From positions 1 through 20,471 of the forward strand of contig JAEYHP010000086.1 of NCBI GenBank assembly GCA_023409435.1: a DNA stretch of 20,471 bases, written 5' to 3'. The position numbers and the translations under genes were made by a program. This stretch comes from Bacillota bacterium (GTDB lineage: Bacteria > Bacillota > Clostridia > Christensenellales > CAG-138). Shown piece after piece: positions 1 to 7,266 of the stretch (positions are counted from its first letter, which is position 1; each line of letters begins with the position of its first letter). Below the pieces are notes generated by a model. That model saw only the letters and a list, made by a program, of their open reading frames with translations, had not been told where the DNA came from and ran no database searches.

Positions 1-123
1 CAAACTCAAAAACAACCGCCGCTTTGCTACCAGATATGAGAAAAAGGCGATCTTCTTCAGTGCCGTTACGTTTCTTGCCTGTATCCTCGTTTGGTTACTT
101 TGATGGTTTTAAAACAGACTCTA
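1..123 (+). mobile_element. Right end of an IS5-family insertion sequence (partial)
   Basis: The window opens inside an insertion sequence. The transposase C-terminus (2-103) is followed at once by a candidate terminal inverted repeat at 102-121, which read inward from the element's end begins GAGTCTGTTTTAAAAC. This resembles the GAGnCTGTTT-type ends of IS5-family (IS427-like) elements. The bases after it are TA within CTAG (120-123), matching the TA/CTAG target preference known for this group. The left end lies outside the window, so element length, target duplication and intactness cannot be judged. Family assignment is by recognition of the protein tail and the end sequence. Confidence 0.72.
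2..103 (+). CDS. IS5-family transposase, C-terminal fragment
   Basis: This is an open frame entering from the left edge and ending at TGA 101-103, with 33 residues visible. The tail contains RRFATRYEKKA followed by a hydrophobic stretch (FFSAVTFLACILVWLL). That is the characteristic end of DDE transposases of the IS5/IS427 type, where the last conserved block is 'RR.ATRY.K.A..F...V.LA..L.WL'. The catalytic DDE residues lie upstream and are not visible. The stop codon overlaps the start of the terminal repeat, as is usual in compact IS elements. It is partial only because of the window edge. Confidence 0.72.
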   Translation, partial: KLKNNRRFATRYEKKAIFFSAVTFLACILVWLL

Positions 124-201
124 GGCCACTTTATTTTAACATGAAGCAATCCAATTATATCATTACGGATCCCGCGTTTGTTCCACAGCCGCTATTTGCT
201 C

Positions 202-229
202 AAAAAAGCAGAGAGCATATCCTCTCTGC
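202..229 (-). terminator. Rho-independent terminator of xylB
   Basis: On the minus strand an 8-bp perfect stem GCAGAGAG/CTCTCTGC with a 6-nt loop (208-229) is followed by TTTTTT (202-207). It sits about 60 bp beyond the xylB stop codon and separates xylB from the insertion sequence. Confidence 0.9.
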
Positions 230-287
230 CTTGCACATGTATATCAACACAGTCCGCTTCCCGGAGAACGGGCCTTGTTTCTGCGTC

Positions 288-1814
288 TTACAGTGCCGCA
301 AGTGCCGCGTACTGGGCTTTCAGCGAAGGATACACGGTCTTATAGAGCGCGTAATAGGGTGCGTACGCCTTTACGCTCGCTTCATCCGGCTGCTGGAGCG
401 GATTGAGACGGATCACGGCATCGCACGCTTCAGGGACGCTCCTGTATACGCCCGCACCTACGCCCGCAAGAAGCGCCACGCCCAAAGCCGGGCCTTCCCC
501 GGAGGAGGCGACGGTGGCGACCGGGCAATCCAGTACATCCGAAAGCATCTGCCGCCACAGGACGCTCCTCGCGCCGCCGCCGGTCGCCAAGAGTTCCTTG
601 GGCACGATGCCCATGCCGTGGAGTACGTCCAGGCACTCCCGCTGGGAATAGGAGACGCCTTCCAGTACGGCGCGCAGCATGTCGTACTTGGTATGGATGG
701 CGGAAAGGCCGATAAACGCGCCGCGGGCGTCGGGGTCGAGTATCGGGGAACGCTCTCCCATTAGATAAGGAAGATACAGCAGCCGGTTGGAGCCGATGGG
801 CACGCGCGCGGCCTGGGCGTTCATCAGCTCGTACGGGTCCACGCCCATGCCCGCGGCGGTTTCCATTTCCGAGGTAAAGAAATGGTCGCGGAACCATTTG
901 AGCGAAAGTCCCGCCGAAAGCGTGCAGCTCATGACCGTATAGCATCCGGGCACGGCGTGGCAGAACGTGTGCACCCGCCCGCCGGGATCGATGCGGACGT
1001 TGTCCGCATGGGCGAATATAACGCCCGACGTGCCTATGGTCAAAAACGCGCGGCCTTCTTTGACTACGCCGGTACCTACGGCGGCGGCCGCGTTGTCCCC
1101 CGCGCCGCCCACGACGGGCGTGCCTTCATTAAGGCCGGTGAGCGAAGCTACTTCTTTTGTAATATGCCCCGTGACATCGGGCGATTCATAGACTTTGGGC
1201 AGCAGAGCGCCGTCGATATTCAGTATGGAGAGCACCTCTTCGGACCAGCGGCGTTTGGGAACATCCAAAAGGTTGGTGCCCGCGGCGTCCGACGCTTCGG
1301 TGGCATATACGCCGGTCAGCCGGTAGCGGATATAATCCTTGGGCAAAAGCATCATGCGGCACTCTTTATACAGTTCCGGCTCATGCTTGCGCACCCAAAG
1401 CACTTTGCCCGCTGTAAAGCCGGTGAGCGCAGGGTTGGCCGTAATGGCGATCAGCTTTTCCTTGCCCACCTTTTCGGTGATTTCCGCGCATTCCGCCGCG
1501 GTGCGGCCATCGCACCACAGAATGCTACGGCGCAATACCTCACCTTTTGCGTTGAGCATGACAAGCCCGTGCATCTGGCCGGAAAGGCCCACGCCCTTGA
1601 TATCCCTGGCTTCAACGCCCGAGCGGGAGACGATCTCCCGTATGGTCTCCACAGCGGCGCGCCACCAATCTTCCGGTTCCTGTTCCGCCCAGCCGTTTTG
1701 CGGCTGGTAAAGCGGATACTCCCGCATCGCCGAGGCGACTCGGTTCCCCGCCTCGTCAAACAATACCGTCTTGGTACCGGAAGTCCCAATATCCACACCG
1801 ATCAAATATTGCAT
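288..1814 (-). CDS. xylB: Xylulokinase (FGGY carbohydrate kinase)
   Basis: This protein phosphorylates D-xylulose with ATP to xylulose 5-phosphate, feeding the pentose phosphate pathway in the cytoplasm. It is 508 residues, normal for XylB. The N-terminal FGGY domain carries the phosphate-binding GVDIGTSGTK (6-15, Asp8), GWAEQEPEDWW (41-51), the substrate motif SGQMHG (78-83) and WCDGRT (100-105). The catalytic base is Asp240 in GGAGDN. The C-terminal domain has the ATP-site TIGTSG, YLMGERSP and ATGGGARS. An AGGAGG ribosome-binding site lies 5-6 nt before the ATG. The gene stands alone: no xylose isomerase or transporter is adjacent, so it probably forms a single-gene unit ending at the terminator near 208. 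Other FGGY kinases (glycerol, gluconate, ribulose) are less likely given the XylB-type SGQMHG and GERSP motifs. Confidence 0.93.
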   Translation of the reverse strand: MQYLIGVDIGTSGTKTVLFDEAGNRVASAMREYPLYQPQNGWAEQEPEDWWRAAVETIREIVSRSGVEARDIKGVGLSGQMHGLVMLNAKGEVLRRSILWCDGRTAAECAEITEKVGKEKLIAITANPALTGFTAGKVLWVRKHEPELYKECRMMLLPKDYIRYRLTGVYATEASDAAGTNLLDVPKRRWSEEVLSILNIDGALLPKVYESPDVTGHITKEVASLTGLNEGTPVVGGAGDNAAAAVGTGVVKEGRAFLTIGTSGVIFAHADNVRIDPGGRVHTFCHAVPGCYTVMSCTLSAGLSLKWFRDHFFTSEMETAAGMGVDPYELMNAQAARVPIGSNRLLYLPYLMGERSPILDPDARGAFIGLSAIHTKYDMLRAVLEGVSYSQRECLDVLHGMGIVPKELLATGGGARSVLWRQMLSDVLDCPVATVASSGEGPALGVALLAGVGAGVYRSVPEACDAVIRLNPLQQPDEASVKAYAPYYALYKTVYPSLKAQYAALAAL

Positions 1815-1952
1815 AAGTCCCTCCTGATCAATTCACTTTTGGAAAAAATCAAATATGAGCGCATGAATTCCGATGCGGCAGCGGCCAAGATAAGGCGCGG
1901 CCACACATTTACTTTACCATTATGAAACATGGTTGGAAAGGGATTTTAGAGG

Positions 1953-1971
1953 TTTCGATTTTGTTTCGATT
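1953..1971. repeat. Two TTTCGATT direct repeats, 11-bp period
   Basis: TTTCGATT occurs at 1953-1960 and again at 1964-1971, one helical turn apart, about 140-155 bp upstream of the xylB start and just beyond the end of the diguanylate cyclase gene. This is a candidate binding site for a regulator of xylB. No clear -35/-10 pair for xylB could be assigned in 1815-2009, so its role is a guess. Confidence 0.35.
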
Positions 1972-2009
1972 GGGCACGAGCTTGCCGGCAGTACCCGCAG
2001 ATACGCCGC

Positions 2010-3521
2010 TCACTTTTTCTTCAGTTTATCCTCATACATGTTTTTATCAACCATCGAAATGATCTGCTCCAGGGTGAGGTCCATTTCCGGCCGATAAGAG
2101 AAGAATCCCATGCTTGCGTTGATGGGATAGGGCTTGTAGTTCCCGTTATTCAAAGCGTCAAATCTTTGTGCAACTCTGCGGAAGGTCTTATCCGCTTCCT
2201 GCTCGTCATCGGTATGAAACAATATCATGAATTCATCCCCGCCATAGCGGAAAATGACGTCGTGGGGATTTAGTTGCTCCCTGATTAATCTGCAAACGTC
2301 AATAATGAAAGCATCGCCCTCCACATGCCCGAATTGATCGTTCACCATTTTCAGATTGTCCATATCAAAAAAGCAGAGCTGGAAGCCAGCCTTCTCCCGT
2401 TTGGCGGTCTCAAGCCTTTTCCTTACAATATCCATGCCGATCCTTCTGTTTAATACGCCTGTCAGGCTGTCTGTGGATGCATGTATGGTCAGTTCATTTT
2501 CCATGCGCTTGATTTCCGCAATATCCGCTACTCCGCTCAAAATCGATTTTTCCCCGAAATAGTCGATCAGCTCGTAATTTACAATCGCGCGTTTTATTTG
2601 CCCGGAGAGCGTTTTCTGTTCCACCACATAATCGTTCACTTTCCCGTCTATCTCCAGCATTTTGCAGATGACGTCCATATCCGAGGCATCCTTGTAGAGG
2701 TCCCTATGATAAAGCGCATTGCATTGTTCCTTTCGAATCCCATAAAACGCCATGGCCCTTTGATTGGCGTATAATATCTTCCCATCCTCAAACCCGGATA
2801 TGACCAACGGAAAGGGATTGATTTCAAACAATTTAATGAATGTCGTCTTATCCTCTTTGAGCATTTCTTCATTTAAAAAGTTCTTTACATTGTACCGGTA
2901 CAAGGAAAGGAACAGCACGAGCGCCAAGACGACAGGGGTTGTGGAATTAGATACCTTCATAAAGGTATCGCTTTGGTGAAAGGAAGAGAGGAACAATGCA
3001 AACACAATATGGACGAATCCGTATATTCCCACCACCCACTTGGGATACATGGGGACGACAAGTGACGCCGCGAGAACGATTATAATGTAAGCATCAATGT
3101 TTCCATTGAATCTCTGGCTGTTAATGGACATGATCGCCCCAGTCAATAATGTTAAAAACAGATCCAATAGTATTGCGGTCTTGGCAGCCCAGGGACATTG
3201 ATGATTCCACGATTTTTCAATTCTTCCGTAAATAAAAATATAAGCAAGCGACAGGACAAGTCCTGCGATATGTATGGCAATCAGAGTCTGTCGGTAGCTC
3301 ACATTGATCGTGCTGTCTTTTTTCAACAGCAGATCAAGATAGAGACTAAAAACGCATACAAGAACTGTTACCCACTTGAACAGCCTGGCACGCTGCAGAC
3401 TCACCGCGGTATACTTTCTTTTAAATTCCTCGCTATTCTTGAAATCAGTATTCAAAAATAAATTCTTTGAAAGCTTATGAAAAACTTGCATACCGCCCTT
3501 TGTCAAAAATCCTTCCGTCAT
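2010..3521 (-). CDS. Membrane-anchored PAS-GGDEF diguanylate cyclase
   Basis: This predicted enzyme makes cyclic di-GMP from two GTP. It has 503 residues. After a short cytoplasmic N-terminus there are about six hydrophobic segments (roughly 47-66, 78-98, 113-131, 142-157, 162-180, 194-208) forming an unrecognised membrane sensor. A PAS-like region (about 225-340; LFEINPFPLVISG, then ILYANQRAM) and a GGDEF domain (about 345-503) follow. The active-site signature RYGGDEF (425-431) is intact, as are DSLTGVLNRR and FFDMDNLKMVND. The usual inhibitory-site RxxD just upstream reads NPHD, so product feedback at that site is probably lost. The ATG at 3521 has its AGG only one base away. The in-frame ATG at 3491 is preceded by AAAGGG and could be the true start. 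No partner EAL or HD-GYP gene is adjacent. Confidence 0.9.
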   Translation of the reverse strand: MTEGFLTKGGMQVFHKLSKNLFLNTDFKNSEEFKRKYTAVSLQRARLFKWVTVLVCVFSLYLDLLLKKDSTINVSYRQTLIAIHIAGLVLSLAYIFIYGRIEKSWNHQCPWAAKTAILLDLFLTLLTGAIMSINSQRFNGNIDAYIIIVLAASLVVPMYPKWVVGIYGFVHIVFALFLSSFHQSDTFMKVSNSTTPVVLALVLFLSLYRYNVKNFLNEEMLKEDKTTFIKLFEINPFPLVISGFEDGKILYANQRAMAFYGIRKEQCNALYHRDLYKDASDMDVICKMLEIDGKVNDYVVEQKTLSGQIKRAIVNYELIDYFGEKSILSGVADIAEIKRMENELTIHASTDSLTGVLNRRIGMDIVRKRLETAKREKAGFQLCFFDMDNLKMVNDQFGHVEGDAFIIDVCRLIREQLNPHDVIFRYGGDEFMILFHTDDEQEADKTFRRVAQRFDALNNGNYKPYPINASMGFFSYRPEMDLTLEQIISMVDKNMYEDKLKKK

Positions 3522-3547
3522 CCTCGTATACTTTATAATCGTTATTC

Positions 3548-3601
3548 TGCCCCGCTTGTTGATGGGTATATAGAAAGATCGTTTCGATCATTGCCGGGGC
3601 A
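3548..3601. repeat. Nested inverted repeats in the divergent cyclase/cupin region
   Basis: TGCCCCG (3548-3554) pairs with CGGGGCA (3595-3601). Enclosed between them is a second perfect repeat GATCG-TTT-CGATC (3577-3589). The pair sits between two divergently transcribed genes, where regulatory sites are expected. It could be an operator or a leader hairpin of the diguanylate cyclase transcript. I could not place confident promoters for either gene. Confidence 0.35.
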
Positions 3602-3685
3602 AGCGCACGTTTCTCACCATGGAGTACAAGAAAGGCATAGTATAGTATGTAAAATCCAGGAAAGGGTGGAGCCATTGCTCCTCAA

Positions 3686-4150
3686 ATGCATGCGGTAAAC
3701 AATATGAATAAAAACCCGACTCCCGTCTGCGCAAAACGGTGCTATGATTTTGGGCCGAAGCCGTTTGCAGTGAACATAGAAAATGCCACCATACAGAACA
3801 AAACATTCCGTACCGCATTATGGACGGGCAAGCATTTGCAGCTTACTTTAATGTGCATCAACCCCGGGAAAGACATCGGTCTGGAGATGCATCCGAACCT
3901 AGATCAGTTCTTACGCCTGGAAGAAGGTCAGGGGATTGTAAAAATGGGCAAAACAAAAAACAGGCTGGATTTTCAGGCCCGCGTAGAGAAGGATTTCGCA
4001 TTCATCGTTCCCGCCGGTACATGGCACAACCTGATCAATATCGGCAACGGGCCGATCAAGCTGTATTCCATATACGCGCCGCCGCAGCATCCATTTGGCA
4101 CGGTTCATAAGACAAAGGAGATCGCAGAAGCCTGCGAACGCACTAAATAA
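3686..4150 (+). CDS. Small single-domain cupin protein
   Basis: This 154-residue protein has one cupin beta-barrel. The first motif reads PGKDIGLEMHPNLDQFLRLEEG and the second FIVPAGTWHNLINIGNG. His in MHPN, the following Asp-Gln, and His in WHN are the likely metal ligands. The ending YAPPQHPFGTVHKTKEIA is typical of the short cupins grouped with sugar-isomerase-like cupins (COG0662). The substrate is unknown, and the protein is probably cytoplasmic. Start choice is uncertain: the ATG at 3686 lies 15 nt after an AAAGGGTGGAG stretch, and the in-frame ATG at 3704 begins the well-conserved part. The gene is divergent from the diguanylate cyclase and closed by a terminator at 4155. Confidence 0.8.
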   Translation: MHAVNNMNKNPTPVCAKRCYDFGPKPFAVNIENATIQNKTFRTALWTGKHLQLTLMCINPGKDIGLEMHPNLDQFLRLEEGQGIVKMGKTKNRLDFQARVEKDFAFIVPAGTWHNLINIGNGPIKLYSIYAPPQHPFGTVHKTKEIAEACERTK

Positions 4151-4154
4151 ATAT

Positions 4155-4190
4155 AGTCCCGTTCCCAAACCAATGGAAACGGGACTTTGT
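4155..4190 (+). terminator. Terminator between cupin gene and the convergent small-gene pair
   Basis: AGTCCCGTT (4155-4163) pairs with AACGGGACT (4178-4186) and can be extended with a one-base bulge. It is followed by TTTGT. On the opposite strand the stem is followed by ATATTTATTT, so it may work in both directions for the two convergent transcripts. Confidence 0.75.
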
Positions 4191-4213
4191 CATAGTAGTT
4201 TTTTCGTTATCCG

Positions 4214-4537
4214 TCAGCTATTGTCCCTGTTCGTGATATACGCCACGATCTGGACGTAGTCCGCCTGAGACAGTCTCCCGGCCATGCCTTTGCCGAAGTA
4301 GGCCACGTCGTCTATGGCCAGCCACCTCGACTTCTGCCCGTACTGGAATTCCGCAACACAATTGCAGCCCAGCTGCTGTGCTTGCTGTGCAAGACCTCTT
4401 TTTACATCGTTGAGGGTTTTTAATTGCGCGCCGATTTTAAAGCTCAAATCGACGGCAACGGAAGAAACGGGCTGCATTTGCGGCAGACCGGACTCAATAA
4501 AAATGATCTGATCAAATAGGGTAGGATACCCTTTCAT
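4214..4537 (-). CDS. Small conserved hypothetical protein coupled to the DUF4177 gene
   Basis: This 107-residue protein has no signal peptide or membrane segment. Its core (LAQQAQQLGCNCVAEFQYGQ, followed by WLAIDDVAYFGKGMAGRL) follows a pattern I associate with small bacterial domains in which a helix ending in 'LGAnAVvnf' precedes beta strands ending in 'G.av.l'. It is loosely reminiscent of UPF0145/YbjQ, but that link is weak. Its ATG overlaps the stop of the upstream DUF4177 gene (ATGA, 4534-4537), so the two are almost certainly translated as a coupled pair and may act together. No function can be assigned. Confidence 0.75.
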   Translation of the reverse strand: MKGYPTLFDQIIFIESGLPQMQPVSSVAVDLSFKIGAQLKTLNDVKRGLAQQAQQLGCNCVAEFQYGQKSRWLAIDDVAYFGKGMAGRLSQADYVQIVAYITNRDNS

Positions 4538-4734
4538 GCTTCACGTTCCATAATGGCAATAAACTCCTGCCGCGCCGTTCCAAACCCCGGAACATCCGCC
4601 GTCGCGCAAGAAACCAGGCGCCATCCCTGCTGCGCATACGCATTGAGGGCTTCCTGAAGCTTCTGCGGATCGAACTTGCCGGAGAACCACTTGTCCTTCA
4701 TCGTGAGCACAAAGTACTGTTTCATATCATACAT
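4534..4734 (-). CDS. DUF4177 family small protein
   Basis: This 66-residue protein carries the DUF4177 signature: a beta strand (YFVLTM), then KLQEALNAYAQQGWRLVSC, where 'LN.YA..GW.LVS' is the hallmark, then a final strand (RQEFIAIMERE). The function of this family is unknown. An AGGAG ribosome-binding site lies 4 nt before the ATG at 4734. A second in-frame ATG at 4725 is also possible. It is the first gene of a two-gene unit with the small protein ending at 4214, sharing an ATGA stop/start overlap. Confidence 0.85.
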   Translation of the reverse strand: MYDMKQYFVLTMKDKWFSGKFDPQKLQEALNAYAQQGWRLVSCATADVPGFGTARQEFIAIMEREA

Positions 4735-4825
4735 CTCCTTCTATTGTGTGGAAAATATGCACCTTTATATCCGGCACACCCACTAACCAATGATATCGGT
4801 AAAAACTTCCAGAACTTAAGCGTCT

Positions 4826-4854
4826 TTGCAGTCCCGCTCATTTTAGTTTACAAT
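4826..4854 (+). promoter_or_regulatory. Promoter of the D-2-hydroxyacid dehydrogenase gene
   Basis: TTGCAG (4826-4831), a 17-bp spacer and TACAAT (4849-4854) make a good housekeeping promoter. Transcription would start near 4861, which excludes the in-frame ATG at 4853 as a start and supports the one at 4958. A GAACCG/CGGTTC inverted repeat (4870-4897) lies in the leader just after the start point and could be an operator. Confidence 0.7.
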
Positions 4855-4957
4855 GAAGTATATTTTTTCGAACCGTCTGGTCAAACGTTATCGGTTCAAT
4901 AAAATGCGGCGGATTTCCTTGCCGTATGGTTATTTTAAGAAAAAACAAGGGGGCCCC

Positions 4958-5905
4958 ATGATCGTTTGCACAATACCTCAGGAACAGCTGCAGGAAGAGC
5001 ACTATCTTTATTTCAAGCTGCGAACGGCTGCGGAGATTGTTCCCGCCGTCACAAGCGAAGAACGTGCGCGCCTGATACCGGAGGCGGAAATTTTGCTTAC
5101 GTTCCCCTCCACCGTAAAAAAATATATCGCGACAGCGGAAAAGCTCAAATGGGCATTCTGCCTATCCGCCGGCGTTGAGGAATTGCCGTTTGACGAGCTG
5201 AAGAGGCGGGGAATCATCGTTTCCAACGCAAGCGGCGTCCATGCGGAGCAGATGTCCGAGCACACGCTGGGCGTTATGATCGCGTTTTGCAGGGAATTCC
5301 ACACGATGATGAAGAACCAGTTTGAAAGGCGCTGGGAACGGCTGACGGACGTAGACGAGCTTTCCGGCAAAACGCTGTGCGTCATCGGCACGGGCAGCAT
5401 AGGCCGGGAGATTGCGCATAAGGCAAAGGCATTTTATATGAACGTCATAGGGGTCAAAAATACCCCTGCGGCACTGCCCGGCTTTGACGCGGTCTATACT
5501 CTGGAGCATCTGCACGACGCGCTCAAACTTGCCGATTATATCGTGCTGATAGCCCCCCTGACCGAAAAGACCTACCATATGCTTGGCTCAAAGGAATTTC
5601 AGTGCATGAAAAAGAGCGCCGTATTCATCAACATTTCGCGGGGCGATACCGTAGACGAGGAAGCCCTGATCAATGCTTTAGAGAACGGCTGGATAAAAGG
5701 TGCGGGTCTCGACGTGTTCCATGAAGAACCGCTTCCGCCGGAAAGCAAGCTCTGGACCCTCCCCAATGTGATTCTTACGCCGCACAATTCGGGACTGAGC
5801 CGCCACTATTTCCAAAAATGCGTGGAGCTTTTTGCAGAGGCGTATGAGCGATATACGGCCGGGCAAGGCGCTTTGAACCAAATCGACCTGGAAGGGAGGT
5901 ATTAA
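4958..5905 (+). CDS. D-isomer-specific 2-hydroxyacid dehydrogenase
   Basis: This NAD(P)-dependent dehydrogenase reduces a 2-keto acid to the D-2-hydroxy acid, or the reverse. Glyoxylate/hydroxypyruvate or a related small keto acid is likely; the exact substrate is not readable. It has 315 residues, typical of the family. The Rossmann motif GTGSIGREIA lies in the middle. The catalytic Arg is in NISRGD, the Glu in FHEEPLP and the His in TPHNSG. The start at 4958 has AAGGGGG a few bases upstream, and MIVCTIPQ is a natural first strand. The frame is open upstream to 4853, but that ATG lies inside the -10 box. The gene is monocistronic and ends 7 bp from the convergent gene at 5913. Confidence 0.88.
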   Translation: MIVCTIPQEQLQEEHYLYFKLRTAAEIVPAVTSEERARLIPEAEILLTFPSTVKKYIATAEKLKWAFCLSAGVEELPFDELKRRGIIVSNASGVHAEQMSEHTLGVMIAFCREFHTMMKNQFERRWERLTDVDELSGKTLCVIGTGSIGREIAHKAKAFYMNVIGVKNTPAALPGFDAVYTLEHLHDALKLADYIVLIAPLTEKTYHMLGSKEFQCMKKSAVFINISRGDTVDEEALINALENGWIKGAGLDVFHEEPLPPESKLWTLPNVILTPHNSGLSRHYFQKCVELFAEAYERYTAGQGALNQIDLEGRY

Positions 5906-5912
5906 TCCCCCA

Positions 5913-6485
5913 TTATGATTGCCCGGGCATTTGCGCAGCAGGCTCAAGCATAGAATCGTCCTCCGCAAGAGCCGGCAGCTGGAACTGCGCGGCGATCCCG
6001 TCTATCATGTACTTCGCGATCCGTTGGGCATTCAGGTGCGCGACATCAAACTGTTCGATCGCCGCGCGAAAATCTTCCCTTTTCAGCCTCCACAGCAGAG
6101 ATTCTTCCAGAGAAAACCGCTGGTAAAGAAGTTCCATCCATTTTGCGGTATCCCAGTGGGGATTGACAGAGGCAAGAAATTCGGCAAGCTCAGCAGCGTT
6201 CGCATACAAAAGGAGCCTTTGTTCTTCTATATTTTGCTCGGTTTTGAGGGTGGCGGCATATTCCGATAAGAGCAGAATATGCCGGTTTAACAGTTCTTCA
6301 AGCCGTTTCGCATTTTCCTGCCCGTAGAAAGGGACAAAGGCATCGGCAAATTCGGTTGCGTTGCGCATGATTCTTGAGGCAACATACCCCAGGCCGCGCT
6401 GTTGGAACATTTGGCCCAGGATATAAAACCGGATCCAGAACAGAAAATCAATCCATAAGTCCCGGATTTTTCGCTTCCAGTCCAT
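5913..6485 (-). CDS. Uncharacterised 190-residue protein, copy 1 of a tandem pair
   Basis: This 190-residue, mostly helical protein begins MDWKRKIRDLWIDFLFWIRFYI, an amphipathic Trp/Phe-rich segment and not a clear transmembrane helix. Later blocks include NATEFADAFVPFYGQENAKRLEELLNRH, LASVNPHW and ELLYQRFSLEESLL. I associate this pattern with a Firmicute family that databases often label 'acetylglutamate kinase'; it has no kinase motif and that label is probably wrong. Function is unknown. The frame is open upstream to 6632. I chose the ATG at 6485 because it matches the start of the neighbouring paralogue and because both copies share the sequence just upstream (GGAAGGCGGG). The last ~17 residues are absent from copy 2. 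Confidence 0.78.
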   Translation of the reverse strand: MDWKRKIRDLWIDFLFWIRFYILGQMFQQRGLGYVASRIMRNATEFADAFVPFYGQENAKRLEELLNRHILLLSEYAATLKTEQNIEEQRLLLYANAAELAEFLASVNPHWDTAKWMELLYQRFSLEESLLWRLKREDFRAAIEQFDVAHLNAQRIAKYMIDGIAAQFQLPALAEDDSMLEPAAQMPGQS

Positions 6486-6643
6486 TTTATGCGCCCGCCT
6501 TCCTGTCTTCCTGTAATATATGCGGGTATAACAACATTCCGGACAATACCGCACAGGAAATGGAAATGTTTTGGATTTTGTAACAATTAGATTAAAGAGC
6601 CCCGCAGCGAACAACGCATAATAATTATGCAACTTATATAGGA

Positions 6644-7170
6644 TTACTGCGAGGTAATAGGCAACTGAAACTGCATGGCAATGCCGTCGATCATATAATT
6701 TGCAATCTGTTCCGCATTCGATTGGGCGGCGTCAAATTGTTCAATGGCTCCCATAAAATCACCTTCCTGCAGCCGCAGCAGCAGGGACTCCTCCAAGGAA
6801 AACCGCCGGTAGAGAAGCTCCATCATACGCCTTCGTCCCAGTACGGATTGACTGAGGCAAGAAATCCTGCAATCTCGCCTGCATGTGCATACCAGTCGAC
6901 ACTTTGCGCTTCAGTATCCTCCCCCGCTCTGATGGTGGCCGCAAACTCCGGCAAAAGCAGGACATGCTGTGTTAACAGCTCTCCAAACCGTCTTGCGTTT
7001 TCCTCCCTGTAGAACGGTATAAATGCCTCGGCGAATTCGCTGGCGTTCTGCAAAAGCCGGGGAGCGAGATACCTTGGGCCGCGCGGACTGAATACCAGGT
7101 TCCGGATATAATATCTGACCCAGAATAGGAAATCGATCCATAGATCCCGGATTCTCTGATCCCAGCTCAT
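6644..7170 (-). pseudogene. Copy 2 of the uncharacterised family, interrupted by a frameshift
   Basis: The first frame (7170 to 6823) starts MSWDQRIRDLWIDFLFWVRYY and ends ...ASVNPYWDEGV-stop. A second frame (6826 to 6644) continues as MMELLYRRFSLEESLLLRL to the end. Copy 1 reads NPHWDTAKWMELLYQRF without a break, so one base is missing at about 6821-6827 (GTATGATGG where GTATGGATGG is expected). Restored, the protein would be about 175 residues and clearly paralogous to copy 1 along its whole length. The stop and the next ATG overlap (ATGA), so two coupled polypeptides could still be made. A sequencing or assembly error is also possible. It lies directly upstream of copy 1 in the same orientation with a similar leader. 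Confidence 0.72.
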
Positions 7171-7266
7171 ACCCCGTCCCGCCTTCCTACTTATTCCTAC
7201 AATATATGCAGGCGAAACGGGTTTCGGGAGAATTATAAAAAAACTGGAATGTCCTAATTTTAAAAA

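Noticed and set aside
24..1925. Long open frames opposite xylB
   Set aside because: They mirror the codon structure of a confidently identified gene, have no ribosome-binding sites, and their translations are Arg/Gly/Ala-rich without recognisable motifs.
6486..6632. N-terminal extension of uncharacterised protein copy 1 to 6632
   Set aside because: The extension is not shared by copy 2, and it covers the leader segment that is conserved as non-coding between the two copies.
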